From JAFAGX01 sp035624215 (lineage in GTDB: Bacteria; Acidobacteriota; Terriglobia; Terriglobales; Acidobacteriaceae): 64,000 nt of DNA. Shown piece by piece: positions 52,291 through 60,974 of this stretch (within the stretch, counting starts at the first letter, position 1; every line of letters starts with the position of its first letter). The DNA is taken from the NCBI GenBank assembly GCA_035624215.1, contig DASPRY010000092.1, forward strand, positions 26,713 through 90,712. The letters are read 5' to 3'. The notes beneath the pieces are model-generated. The model searched no databases and was not told where the DNA came from. It saw nothing but the letters and a program-made list of their open reading frames with translations. The translations under genes and the position numbers were made by a program.

Positions 52291-53256
52291 CTACTTTGCG
52301 GCGCCTGCGTCGCTGACTCCGACAATCTTTGTATCGGTGCGGAACTTTTTGTAATCGCGGAATGTCTGGTCACCCTCGATATTGATTCCCTTAAGCAGAG
52401 CCAGGCGGGCGTCGATCTTGAAGCTCAGGTGAAGCGGGAGCCAGACTTCATCGTTGACCCGCGTCTGCTCAAGCATTAGACGAGAACCTTTGTGGAAGCG
52501 AGCGAGGAACAGCCCCCAAGAGACTGTATCCAGACACTCGACATCCATTTTCGCGAGTTGAAGGTCTGCCTTGTCAATCCACACCCGGCCGTGAAATTTG
52601 GGGAGATATTTCGAGTCCTTCATGCGAGGAACAAAGCCGGGACGCGGCTCGGCTGCGATCACCCATGCCTGCCGGCCTCCCACAAGTTCTGTTCCCAGTA
52701 GGGTGAAGTTGTAGGCATCATCGATCTCATGTACAAACTGGCGGTCCTCTTCGCGCTGCTTTTGTTCTTTCTCAAGCCGCTTTTGGCGTTGCTCGCCGGT
52801 TTCGTTCTTGCGTTTATCGATGATCTTCTGGATCTTGTCATCCTCTTTGGCCGCTTCTTTTGATGAGAGCGGCTTATCGTCTTTCTGGGTCAACCGCTCC
52901 ACCGGCTCACCGTAGATTTCGAGAATGTCGTAGGTCTTGGTCTCGGTCGACTTTATTTGTCCTTTACCATCCAGTCTGTTCTCGACTTCGCGCTCGGTGT
53001 AGGTGTAGTCCCGCTGTTTTTTGTCGTTTTCGATGTCGTTGTCGGCGACTTTCTGAATCATTTGCTTGATCTGATCCTGGGTGAGCGTGGTTGGGGCTGA
53101 CGGGAGCGGATCCAGGGAGGGGCCGACGCTTCCAGCCGATGATGCAGGATCAGATCTGGAACTGCCGCTGGAGGCTGGCAGGGTAGCATCCTGGGCGCAG
53201 CAGAGCGCCGCAACCCACAAAAGGAACACGAAGAAACAGAGCGACCGAATTCTCAT
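52291..53256 (-). CDS. Secreted protein of unknown function
   Basis: A 321-residue exported protein. After the signal peptide (residues 1-21, ending LCCAQ) come a Ser/Pro linker, a charged coiled region (residues 70-170, rich in KQREEDRQ), and a C-terminal beta domain with WVIAAEPRPGFVPR and KFHGRVWIDKADLQLAKMDV, resembling the LolA/outer-membrane lipoprotein-sorting fold. Convergent with DUF190. Function unknown. Confidence 0.7.
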   Translation of the reverse strand: MRIRSLCFFVFLLWVAALCCAQDATLPASSGSSRSDPASSAGSVGPSLDPLPSAPTTLTQDQIKQMIQKVADNDIENDKKQRDYTYTEREVENRLDGKGQIKSTETKTYDILEIYGEPVERLTQKDDKPLSSKEAAKEDDKIQKIIDKRKNETGEQRQKRLEKEQKQREEDRQFVHEIDDAYNFTLLGTELVGGRQAWVIAAEPRPGFVPRMKDSKYLPKFHGRVWIDKADLQLAKMDVECLDTVSWGLFLARFHKGSRLMLEQTRVNDEVWLPLHLSFKIDARLALLKGINIEGDQTFRDYKKFRTDTKIVGVSDAGAAK

Positions 53257-53403
53257 GATTGCTTATACGTACCTAGCATGGCGGCAGTTACTGATACTTT
53301 TGATGCGTGTACAGGATAAGTAACCCTGGAAGCCGGGCAGCCACTCGCAGAATTCAGCGGGTTGCCTTGCCTTCCAGCATATCTGTATTCTTGCTCGACA
53401 GCC

Positions 53404-54141
53404 ATGCCGGGACTCGACATTTTGGCCATCGCGGCTCATCGCGACGATGCGGAGCAAACCTGCGGCGGAACACTGCTCAAGATGGCACAGCGCGGATATC
53501 GCACTGGCATTCTTGACCTTACACAAGGAGAGATGGGAACCCGCGGTACAGCGGAGGATCGCCGCCAGGAGGCGGAAGCAGCGGCCGCACTTCTGCAAGT
53601 GTCGTGGCGACTGGCACTGGATATTCCGGACGGTCGAGTTGAGAACCGATGGGAAAACCGGCAAAAGGTTGCGCGCGTGATTCGTGAGCAGCGACCGCGA
53701 GTGGTGATTCTTCCCTACTGGCAAGGCCGGCACCCGGATCACTACACGGCATCGATTTTGGGATATGAGGCTTGTTTTCTGGCGGGACTGGCAAAGGCGA
53801 CTCTGACCCGGCAAGGACTGTCCGATGACCCTTTGCCTCCGCATCGGCCATTCAAGATCATTTACGCGACGCTCTACTACGATGTGCGGCCGACGTTTGT
53901 GGTGGACATCACCGATCAGTTCGAGACGCGCTTTCAATCGTTGATGGCTTACAAGACGCAGTTCACTGATCAGGAAGCAGGAAAGGACCTTTTTCCTGCC
54001 CAGGCGGAAATTCGATCTCAGGTGGAAGCCATGGCTCGGTTCTACGGAATGCTGGGCGGGGTCACCTACGCTGAACCGTTTCTGCAAAAGGAAGTGGGGC
54101 TAGTGGAGGACTTGACGGTACTCCCGGTGAAATCGATTTGA
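53404..54141 (+). CDS. bshB1: PIG-L deacetylase, bacillithiol biosynthesis type
   Basis: A 245-residue zinc deacetylase that makes GlcN-malate in bacillithiol synthesis. It has AAHRDDAEQTCGGTLL (the family's AHPDD with Arg in place of Pro), LDLTQGEMGTRGT, and GRHPDHYTAS. The length and GEMGTRGT motif fit BshB1. ATG at 53404 follows a TATTCT -10 element 12 nt upstream. Confidence 0.88.
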   Translation: MPGLDILAIAAHRDDAEQTCGGTLLKMAQRGYRTGILDLTQGEMGTRGTAEDRRQEAEAAAALLQVSWRLALDIPDGRVENRWENRQKVARVIREQRPRVVILPYWQGRHPDHYTASILGYEACFLAGLAKATLTRQGLSDDPLPPHRPFKIIYATLYYDVRPTFVVDITDQFETRFQSLMAYKTQFTDQEAGKDLFPAQAEIRSQVEAMARFYGMLGGVTYAEPFLQKEVGLVEDLTVLPVKSI

Positions 54142-54166
54142 CGGCTGAGGTTGTCATTAGGCCAAA

Positions 54167-54204
54167 AGCAGACTCCTCGTGGCTTGCGGTCCCCGGAATG
54201 ACAA
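54167..54204 (+). repeat. Dispersed intergenic repeat, copy C
   Basis: It has the shared ends AGCAGACTCCTCG and CCGGAATGACAA with a short variable middle (TGGCTTGCGGTCC). Confidence 0.7.
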
Positions 54205-54217
54205 ACGTTACTTGGAG

Positions 54218-54877
54218 TCATTCCTTAACGGCCACGGCGACACCATCCCTTACGGGAAGAATCGTTGTAAATAAGTCCGGGGAGTTATAGAGCAAACGAT
54301 TGAATTCCAAGATAGCTTTTGTCGAATTGTCAGTGGGGCTTTTGTGCGCGACTTTGCCGCTCCATAGAACGTTATCGGTCACGAAGAGTCCGCCGCGACG
54401 AAGTCGAGGCATGGCAATACGGAAAACCCGAGGATAGTCTTCTTTGTCGACATCGTTGAAGATGACGTCGAATTCCTGTTTGTGCTCGGAGAGAAGCTCC
54501 AAAGCGTCACCGACGGCGATGGTAATGCGATCGGCAACGCCAGCTCTTTCGAAATATTTGCGCGCCCGATCGGCATTCTTGCGATCACCGTCGGTGTAGA
54601 AGACGCGACCGCCCCTGCCAACGGCCCGCGCCCACCAAATGGTCGAATAGCCGATCGCCGAGCCCATCTCAAACACAGTTTTCGCGTCGCTCATGACAGC
54701 AAGCTGGTAAAGAATGCGGGCCACCACAGGCCCGACAATGGGAATATCATGCTTCGCCGCTTCGGCTTCCATCTCGGCCAGCACTTCATCGCGCGGAGGA
54801 AGCGATGAATAGAGATAGTCTTCGACGGGCGCGGCAGTGATCCCGCCCATACGCCAGCTTGGTTTGGATTTCGGCAT
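54218..54877 (-). CDS. O-methyltransferase
   Basis: A 219-residue SAM-dependent methyltransferase of the caffeoyl-CoA/catechol O-methyltransferase family. The SAM motif VFEMGSAIGYSTIWWARA is near residue 69, FNDVDKEDYP marks the metal site, and TDNVLWSGKVAH follows. ATG at 54877 with AAGGAG upstream. The UPF0173 gene lies 66 nt upstream. Confidence 0.88.
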   Translation of the reverse strand: MPKSKPSWRMGGITAAPVEDYLYSSLPPRDEVLAEMEAEAAKHDIPIVGPVVARILYQLAVMSDAKTVFEMGSAIGYSTIWWARAVGRGGRVFYTDGDRKNADRARKYFERAGVADRITIAVGDALELLSEHKQEFDVIFNDVDKEDYPRVFRIAMPRLRRGGLFVTDNVLWSGKVAHKSPTDNSTKAILEFNRLLYNSPDLFTTILPVRDGVAVAVKE

Positions 54878-54893
54878 TTGGCTCCTTTGTTCC

Positions 54894-54936
54894 ACCGAGC
54901 TTGGCTCGGTTTGGGCGGGCACGGGCGCCCGTCCCT
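54894..54936. repeat. Two adjacent palindromes
   Basis: ACCGAGC-TTG-GCTCGGT (54894-54910) and ACGGGCGCCCGT within 54917-54935 lie between two minus-strand genes. They may form hairpins that process or separate the two cistrons. No T-run follows, so they are not clear terminators. Confidence 0.45.
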
Positions 54937-54943
54937 AAAATGA

Positions 54944-55645
54944 CTACGAGATTGTTTCGCCCGGCTTCATCTCGCGAACTTCTATGCCGGGCACCAATTT
55001 CCTCAGGTGTTCAGGTCGTCCGGTAAGAACGGGGAAAGTGGCGAAATGCATAGGGATGACGGTTTTCGGCTGCAACAACTTGCTGGCATAGGCGGCCTCA
55101 CGTGGACTCATGGTGTAGTGATCACCGATAGGCAGCATGGCGATTTCGGGCTGGTACAGCTCGCGGATAATCTGCATGTCGCCGAAAACGTTGGTATCGC
55201 CTGCATGGTAAATTTTGAGGCCGTTGGAAAACTCGACGACATACCCACAGGCCTCGCCGCCGTAAACGAGATCATCGCCGTCCTGGATGCCACAAGAGTG
55301 GTCAGCATGAACCATAGTGACTTTGATGTCGTCCACGCTTTGGGTGCCACCTTTGTTCATCTCGGCGATTTGTTTGACGCCCTTCTTTTGCAGCCAGCCA
55401 CAGAGTTCGGGAATGCCGACCACCTTAGGATTGTGCTTCTTGGCGATCTCGACCGCATCACCGATGTGGTCGAAATGGCCGTGGGTGCAAAGCATTGTGT
55501 CAACTTTCTTGACGGTTTTCTCTTTTTCAGGACACGCGGGATTGCCCATGACCCAGGGGTCGATCAGGACGATCTTGCCGCCGGGGGTTTCTACGCGAAA
55601 TGTGGCATGGCCTAACCAGGTAAGTTTGATGCCGTTCAGATTCAT
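54944..55645 (-). CDS. UPF0173 metal-dependent hydrolase
   Basis: A 233-residue metallo-beta-lactamase-fold protein with CTHGHFDHIGDAVEIAKKHNP, HADHSCG and HAGDTNVFGDM, as in UPF0173. The substrate is unknown. ATG at 55645 with AGGAG upstream. Confidence 0.9.
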   Translation of the reverse strand: MNLNGIKLTWLGHATFRVETPGGKIVLIDPWVMGNPACPEKEKTVKKVDTMLCTHGHFDHIGDAVEIAKKHNPKVVGIPELCGWLQKKGVKQIAEMNKGGTQSVDDIKVTMVHADHSCGIQDGDDLVYGGEACGYVVEFSNGLKIYHAGDTNVFGDMQIIRELYQPEIAMLPIGDHYTMSPREAAYASKLLQPKTVIPMHFATFPVLTGRPEHLRKLVPGIEVREMKPGETIS

Positions 55646-55649
55646 GGAT

Positions 55650-55761
55650 TATGGCTCCTAGCTTCTAGCTGCTAGCTGCTGGCTTTCGGCGATTGGCGCT
55701 AGCCCTTGGCATTTAGCCAAACTGGGATTCGTTCCTGGCGTTCTGATGGTCAAATGCCAAG
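55650..55761. repeat. Short-repeat and inverted-repeat region
   Basis: The stretch contains repeated TAGCTGC units (55660-55682) and an inverted repeat CTTGGCATTT (55705-55714) / AAATGCCAAG (55752-55761). It lies between divergent genes UPF0173 and hpt. Confidence 0.45.
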
Positions 55762-55777
55762 AACCGAATGCTTAGTT

Positions 55778-55783
55778 TAATAT
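55778..55783 (+). promoter_or_regulatory. -10 element, possibly leaderless, for hpt
   Basis: TAATAT ends 8 nt before the GTG at 55792 and there is no Shine-Dalgarno sequence. Confidence 0.35.
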
Positions 55784-55791
55784 GGTTTGCC

Positions 55792-56346
55792 GTGAAGCAA
55801 CTCAAGATCCTCCTTTCGCATGACCAGATTGCACAGCGGGTGGCGGAAATGGGCGCGGAGATCACCCGCGATTTCTCGGGACAATCAATAATTTTTGTTG
55901 GCGTGCTCAAAGGCGCGGCGATTTTTTTGAGTGACCTGGCGCGGAATGTGCAACTGGACTCCACTTTCGACTTCATTGGGGTCTCCAGTTACGGCAACCG
56001 TCCCAGCCCGGACCAGGAACTCAAGAGCGGATGGGATTCGACCGGAGAAGTCCGACTGACTAAAGACGTCGACCAATCGATGAAAGATCGGAACATCATT
56101 CTGGTCGAGGACATTCTCGACACAGGCCTCACGCTCTCCTATCTGAAGAAAATTCTGCTGGCGCACCAACCAAAGACTTTGCGAATCGCTGCCCTGCTCG
56201 ACAAGCCTTCACGGAGAAAGAAGCCGATCGAGGCCGATTACGTCGGATTCAAGATTCCCGATGAGTTCGTGGTGGGGTACGGGCTGGACTATGCAGAGAA
56301 GTACCGAAACCTACCCGATATCTGCATAGTGCCAAGGGAAGGCTGA
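55792..56346 (+). CDS. hpt: Hypoxanthine phosphoribosyltransferase
   Basis: A 184-residue purine-salvage enzyme with IIFVGVLKGAAIFLSDL, the PRPP motif IILVEDILDTGLTLSYL and VGYGLDYAEKYRNLPDI. GTG at 55792 begins at the normal N-terminus (VKQLKILLSHDQIAQRV); an in-frame ATG at 55768 is possible. It is divergent from UPF0173. Confidence 0.93.
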   Translation: MKQLKILLSHDQIAQRVAEMGAEITRDFSGQSIIFVGVLKGAAIFLSDLARNVQLDSTFDFIGVSSYGNRPSPDQELKSGWDSTGEVRLTKDVDQSMKDRNIILVEDILDTGLTLSYLKKILLAHQPKTLRIAALLDKPSRRKKPIEADYVGFKIPDEFVVGYGLDYAEKYRNLPDICIVPREG

Positions 56347-56424
56347 ATCCGGTTCGTGCGGCGGCCCTCAGTCGTGGTTGTATTCATATTGCATCGGCCA
56401 GCGAAGATTCAGCAAGGTGACTGA

Positions 56425-56430
56425 TATCAT
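56425..56430 (+). promoter_or_regulatory. -10 element, possibly leaderless, for the GAF-PP2C gene
   Basis: TATCAT ends 6 nt before the GTG at 56437 and there is no Shine-Dalgarno sequence. Confidence 0.35.
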
Positions 56431-56436
56431 AGAAAC

Positions 56437-58203
56437 GTGGAAACAGTTGCCACTGAGTCTGAATTTCAATCCAAGATCGATCCGCTTCTGCTCGAAGTGG
56501 CAGACGTGGTCAACACCACGCTGGACCTCGACACCACCCTCAGCCGAGTGGCGGAACTGGTGCGCAAGGTCATCGATTATGAAATCTTCGCGATCCTGTT
56601 GCTGAACGAAAAAACCCAGGATATGCGAATCCGCTTTCAAGTTGGATACTCGCGGGAAGTAGCGGAGCGTACACGGGTTAAAGTTGGCGAGGGCGTAACC
56701 GGAGTCGCGGCACAACAGCGCGAACCTGTGCTGGTGGGTGATGTCACCAAAGACCCGCGCTACATCTCGGCAGTTCCCAATGTTCGTTCTGAACTCGCCC
56801 TGCCTCTGATCATCAAGAACCGGTTAATCGGTGTGATCGACATCGAATCCCGACAGCCTGATTACTTCACCGAAGACCACAAGCGGCTCTTGATGTTGAT
56901 TGCTTCCCGCATGGCAGTGGGAATCGAGAACGCACGTCTGTACACGCGCACGACGCGGCAAGCCCGCACCCTGGTTCTGCTGAACGAGATTGCCCGCGAA
57001 TTGACGTCAATTCTGAATCTTGACGAACTTCTGAAGCGGGTGGCTGAGCTGCTGAGCCGGCTCATCGACTATCAGATGTTCAGCATTTTGTTGTTGGACC
57101 CCAGCCGGGAAAAGCTTCAGCATCGATTCTCGTTGCGATTTCAGGAGAACATCCATCTCAAACACGATATCGCCGTGGGGCAAGGAGTAGTGGGATATGC
57201 GGCGCAGCACAAACAAGCCGTCCTGGTGCCGGATGTAAGGAAGGATGAGCGATATATCGCGCTCAATCCGGAGACGCGTTCGGAACTGGCCGCACCGCTG
57301 ATTTACAAAGGAAAAGTGATTGGTGTGCTTGATCTCGAGCACACACGGCGCGGTTTTTTCACTGACGATCATAAGCGGACTGTGACTACTCTGGCGGCGC
57401 AAGTGGCCATCGCTATTGAGAATGCCCAACTGTACGAGCAAATTGCCCAGCAGGAAGGGCGGCTGGAGCGCGATTTGGCAATGGCGAGAGAGCTGCAATT
57501 TCGTCTGTTGCCACCAACCTTGCCCAAGATTAAGAATTTGGATGTGGCCGCGAAATTCGTCCCCGCGCGGGCGATTGGCGGAGATCTATACGACTTCATG
57601 AGTTATTCGCTTTCGCGGACCGCTGTGGTGGTGGGCGACGTCAGCGGCAAGGGCGCACCGGCGGCTATTTACGCCGCATTGGTCAGTGGAATCCTGCGCT
57701 CTCATGCTCCCATCGAGCCCGCCCCTGCGGAGATGCTGGCAGCAGTTAATTTCTCTTTGAGTGAGCGGCGGATCGAAGGTCAGTTCGTTTCTCTAATTTA
57801 CGCGGTATGGGACGACGACCATCTCCAGCTGCGGGTAGCCAACTCCGGCCTGCCGCGGCCGGTGTATTGCCACGAGGGAAGAATAGAAATTATCCAAGCC
57901 ACCGGCTTGCCTCTGGGGCTGTTCGACGATGCCGAGTATGAGGAATTCACGTTCAGCCCAAAACCCGGAGGTGTGTTCGTGTTCTTCAGCGACGGCATTC
58001 TGGACGCTCAAAACAAGGCTCGTGAATTGTTTGGGCGCGGGCGGCTGGAGCAGATCGTTGCCGCAAATTCTGGGTTGTCAGCAGAAGGAGTTGTGGACGC
58101 GATCTTTAAAGCGGTAGCAGAGCATGCAGGGGCCGAAGAAGCCTTCGACGACCAAACCGTCGTAGTGCTGCGAGTCAAGGGAAATGCTGGGAAACGCGCG
58201 TGA
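56437..58203 (+). CDS. GAF-GAF-PP2C (RsbU/SpoIIE-type) phosphatase
   Basis: A 588-residue regulator with two GAF domains (about residues 15-165 and 180-345, with VGEGVTGVAAQQREPVLVGD and VGQGVVGYAAQHKQAVLVPD), a short coiled linker, and a C-terminal SpoIIE-type PP2C domain (KFVPARAIGGDLYDF, VVVGDVSGKGAPAAIYAA, FFSDGILDAQN). Such proteins dephosphorylate anti-sigma antagonists. The ligand of the GAF domains is unknown. lysA overlaps its 3' end by 20 nt. Confidence 0.93.
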   Translation: METVATESEFQSKIDPLLLEVADVVNTTLDLDTTLSRVAELVRKVIDYEIFAILLLNEKTQDMRIRFQVGYSREVAERTRVKVGEGVTGVAAQQREPVLVGDVTKDPRYISAVPNVRSELALPLIIKNRLIGVIDIESRQPDYFTEDHKRLLMLIASRMAVGIENARLYTRTTRQARTLVLLNEIARELTSILNLDELLKRVAELLSRLIDYQMFSILLLDPSREKLQHRFSLRFQENIHLKHDIAVGQGVVGYAAQHKQAVLVPDVRKDERYIALNPETRSELAAPLIYKGKVIGVLDLEHTRRGFFTDDHKRTVTTLAAQVAIAIENAQLYEQIAQQEGRLERDLAMARELQFRLLPPTLPKIKNLDVAAKFVPARAIGGDLYDFMSYSLSRTAVVVGDVSGKGAPAAIYAALVSGILRSHAPIEPAPAEMLAAVNFSLSERRIEGQFVSLIYAVWDDDHLQLRVANSGLPRPVYCHEGRIEIIQATGLPLGLFDDAEYEEFTFSPKPGGVFVFFSDGILDAQNKARELFGRGRLEQIVAANSGLSAEGVVDAIFKAVAEHAGAEEAFDDQTVVVLRVKGNAGKRA

Positions 58204-59482
58204 GCGTCCAGCGGGGCAGTCTCCCTTCGGATATGGTGAGGCCGAGTCCGGTTCTTCTCTGCAGTGTGAGCAGGTCCCGTTAGTTCGGCTGGCAAAACGT
58301 TTTGCCACGCCGCTGTACGTCTACTCCGCAAGCGCAATCCGAGCTCGGGTCAGGGATTTCGACCAGGCATTCGGCGGGATTCCTCATACCATCTGCTATT
58401 CGGTCAAAGCAAACTCGAATCTGGGCATCCTTCGTCTGCTGGCGCGAACGAATTGCGGCTTCGATGTTGTTTCTGGCGGCGAAGTGAAACGAGTGTTGCG
58501 CGTCGGTCGCCCTGCAGCAAAGAAAGCGGTGTTCTCAGGTGTCGGCAAGACACGCGAGGAAATGCGGGCGGCGCTCAAAGCCGAGATCCTCCTGTTCAAC
58601 GTGGAAAGCGAGTCGGAGCTGCAGGCTTTGGCAGAATGCGCCGCCCGGCTGAAGAAAACCGCGGCGGTGGCGTTGCGAGTAAATCCCGATGTTCCTGCCA
58701 ACACACATCCCTACATCTCGACGGGATTGCACCAGCATAAGTTCGGGGTTCCGGTCTCCGAGGCGGTTCGCTTATATACGGAAGCAAGCAAACGTAAGTA
58801 TCTGAAGGTTTCCGGAGTCAGCGTCCACATTGGATCGCAGATCACCGACGTGCAACCCTTCGCTGCTGCCATGGAACGAGTAGCGGACCTGGTGCGAACG
58901 TTGCGCTTTGAGGGACATAGCATCAAATACGTGGATGCGGGCGGAGGGTTAGGCATTGACTACCAAGGGGAAAGTGAGTGCGACTTCTCACAATACGCGG
59001 CAAAATACGCCAACGCTGTATGTGGACCTTTGCGGAATCTCGATGTACACCTGCTGCTCGAGCCTGGGCGATCGATTGTCGGACCAGCGGGCGTACTCAT
59101 CACAAAGGTCCTCTACAAGAAGAGCAATAACGGCAAACGATTCGTTGTAGTGGATGCAGCCATGAACGATTTGCTGCGTCCCGTCCTGTATGGCGCATAT
59201 CACAAGATATTGCCCGTTTGGCGACGTGGCGAACAGGTTGAAACAGTAGATGTGGTTGGTCCGGTGTGCGAGACGGGAGATTTTTTTGCTCGCGATCGCG
59301 AGTTGCCGGCAGTACAAGAAGGCGATCTTTTGGCCATTATGGACATCGGCGCATACGGCATGGTGCTAGCTTCCAACTACAACTCACGCCCACGACCCGC
59401 AGAAGTGCTGGTGAATGGGAAATCGGTCAAACTAATTCGGCGGCGGGAGACAACGGCAGATCTGTTGCGGGCGGAAAAGTGA
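58184..59482 (+). CDS. lysA: Diaminopimelate decarboxylase
   Basis: A 432-residue PLP enzyme that makes lysine from meso-DAP. It has TPLYVYSASAIRARVRDFDQAFGG, YSVKANSNLGILRLLA with the PLP lysine, HIGSQITDVQPF, EPGRSIVGPAG and GPVCETGDFFARDREL with the active-site Cys. ATG at 58184 overlaps the phosphatase gene by 20 nt. Confidence 0.95.
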   Translation: MLGNARERPAGQSPFGYGEAESGSSLQCEQVPLVRLAKRFATPLYVYSASAIRARVRDFDQAFGGIPHTICYSVKANSNLGILRLLARTNCGFDVVSGGEVKRVLRVGRPAAKKAVFSGVGKTREEMRAALKAEILLFNVESESELQALAECAARLKKTAAVALRVNPDVPANTHPYISTGLHQHKFGVPVSEAVRLYTEASKRKYLKVSGVSVHIGSQITDVQPFAAAMERVADLVRTLRFEGHSIKYVDAGGGLGIDYQGESECDFSQYAAKYANAVCGPLRNLDVHLLLEPGRSIVGPAGVLITKVLYKKSNNGKRFVVVDAAMNDLLRPVLYGAYHKILPVWRRGEQVETVDVVGPVCETGDFFARDRELPAVQEGDLLAIMDIGAYGMVLASNYNSRPRPAEVLVNGKSVKLIRRRETTADLLRAEK

Positions 59483-59519
59483 ACTTCCGGATCGTTGTGC
59501 CGTGATGTCCCGCTTTCAT

Positions 59520-59525
59520 TACAAT
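59520..59525 (+). promoter_or_regulatory. -10 element, possibly leaderless, for thiG
   Basis: TACAAT ends 6 nt before the ATG at 59532. A possible -35 TTGTGC lies 19 bp upstream. There is no Shine-Dalgarno sequence. Confidence 0.5.
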
Positions 59526-59531
59526 AAAGCC

Positions 59532-60305
59532 ATGACGGACTCATTGATCATTGCTGGCCGTGAGTTCCGTTCCCGGCTGATCGTGGGAACGGGAAAATAC
59601 AAGTCGTTTCAGGAAACAGCGCGGGCGCTCGAGGCAAGTGGGGCGGAGATGGTGACTGTCGCGGTGCGCCGGGTGAATCTGGACCGCAGCAAGGAATCGA
59701 TGCTCGACTACATCGACCCCGGCAAATATTTTCTGTTGCCCAACACCGCAGGATGTTACACCGCAGATGAAGCCATTCGCACGGCGCGGCTGGGACGCGA
59801 AGTTGGATTGTCGGATTGGGTGAAGCTTGAAGTAATTGGAGATCAGGCGACACTCTATCCGGATGTGCAGGCGACGCTCGAAGCGACACGCGTGCTGGTC
59901 AAAGAAGGCTTCACCGTACTTCCCTACACATCGGACGACATTGTTGTCGCGAAACGCCTGCTGGATGCAGGAGCGAGCGCGATTATGCCGCTGGGAGCAC
60001 CGATTGGCAGCGGACTTGGGGTGCAGAATGCAGCCAATATCCGGATCTTGCGCGAGATGATCACCGGCGTACCACTGATTCTCGACGCGGGGGTAGGTAC
60101 GGCTTCCGATGCGGTCATTGCGATGGAGTTGGGCGCAGACGCGGTGCTGATGAACACGGGCATTGCGGGAGCTCAAGATCCGGTACTGATGGCAGAGGCG
60201 ATGAAACATGCGGTGATCGCGGGGCGCGGGGCATACCTGGCGGGACGTATGCCAAAAAAGCTGTACGCGACGGCAAGTTCGCCGGTGGAAGGAGTAGTCA
60301 GGTAG
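59532..60305 (+). CDS. thiG: Thiazole synthase ThiG
   Basis: A 257-residue TIM-barrel enzyme that forms the thiazole of thiamine. It has LIVGTGKYKSFQETARALEAS, the catalytic lysine in WVKLEVIGD, MPLGAPIGSGLGVQN and DAGVGTASDA. ATG at 59532. thiS and thiH are not nearby. Confidence 0.96.
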   Translation: MTDSLIIAGREFRSRLIVGTGKYKSFQETARALEASGAEMVTVAVRRVNLDRSKESMLDYIDPGKYFLLPNTAGCYTADEAIRTARLGREVGLSDWVKLEVIGDQATLYPDVQATLEATRVLVKEGFTVLPYTSDDIVVAKRLLDAGASAIMPLGAPIGSGLGVQNAANIRILREMITGVPLILDAGVGTASDAVIAMELGADAVLMNTGIAGAQDPVLMAEAMKHAVIAGRGAYLAGRMPKKLYATASSPVEGVVR

Positions 60306-60348
60306 CTTTCCGGATCGATGGCTCTCTTTCTGCGACTCAGACCGGAAC

Positions 60349-60410
60349 TGCAGATCCTCGACTGCGGATGCTCATTCACAAGAATGAGCATCCTACGCTC
60401 GGGATGACAA
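60349..60410 (+). repeat. Dispersed intergenic repeat, copy D
   Basis: It has the shared ends TGCAGATCCTCG and CTCGGGATGACAA. The middle is the long palindrome GGATGCTCATTC/GAATGAGCATCC. Confidence 0.7.
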
Positions 60411-60435
60411 GACACCTGGGGTCTATTTACAACAA

Positions 60436-60460
60436 AAAGGGCGGATTAAATCCGCCCTTT
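60436..60460 (-). terminator. Rho-independent terminator
   Basis: AAAGGGCGGAT and ATCCGCCCTTT form an 11-bp stem around TAA. On the minus strand it is followed by TTGTTG after two more Ts, so it ends the gene stopping at 60479. It may also stop thiG transcription. Confidence 0.75.
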
Positions 60461-60478
60461 GGCTTATCTGTTCCCAGG

Positions 60479-60802
60479 TCACATCATCTTCACGCTATCG
60501 ACGTGAATGGAATCGCCGGTCACCGTGCCCGTGGCGGCGATGTGATGGCCTTCGTGGCCTTTCAAAGCATCCGGATTGTCAACCGCGAGGACTTTGTTGT
60601 CCTTATCGGTGACGATCACATATTTTGCGCCCTTGGAAATGCACTTATTCATGCAATCCGCGTGACCTTCCTTGGCCCCTTTAGCTGCACACTGCGAATC
60701 ACTCACGTATCCATGGACGGTTGTAGTATTGGCGGCTGAAATCAGCCCAACCATAAAGAAGAGAAGAGAAACGGCAAGCAACACAACGAAAATCTTCTTC
60801 AT
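60479..60802 (-). CDS. Small exported protein (107 aa)
   Basis: A signal peptide (residues 1-23, ending SAAN) precedes a small beta-rich domain with VHGYVSDSQCAAKGAKEGHADC and CISKGAKYVIVTDKDNKVLAVDN, a pattern common in acidobacterial secreted proteins. AAGGAG lies before the ATG at 60802. The conserved cysteines probably form disulfides. Function unknown. Confidence 0.75.
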   Translation of the reverse strand: MKKIFVVLLAVSLLFFMVGLISAANTTTVHGYVSDSQCAAKGAKEGHADCMNKCISKGAKYVIVTDKDNKVLAVDNPDALKGHEGHHIAATGTVTGDSIHVDSVKMM

Positions 60803-60974
60803 AGCAAGCTCCTTTTTAGTTAAGCGGCCAAGCCGCAGGGTTTATTCCCCCTCAATTTTGTAATCATGCCGCTGCAGGCTGGCTTAAGTGCCGGCGATTC
60901 ACCCCAAATGCTTTCGGGAAGCCACGGAACTATATCACAAACAGTCGGGACAAAAGGAGTCTGGCCGGCAGATT

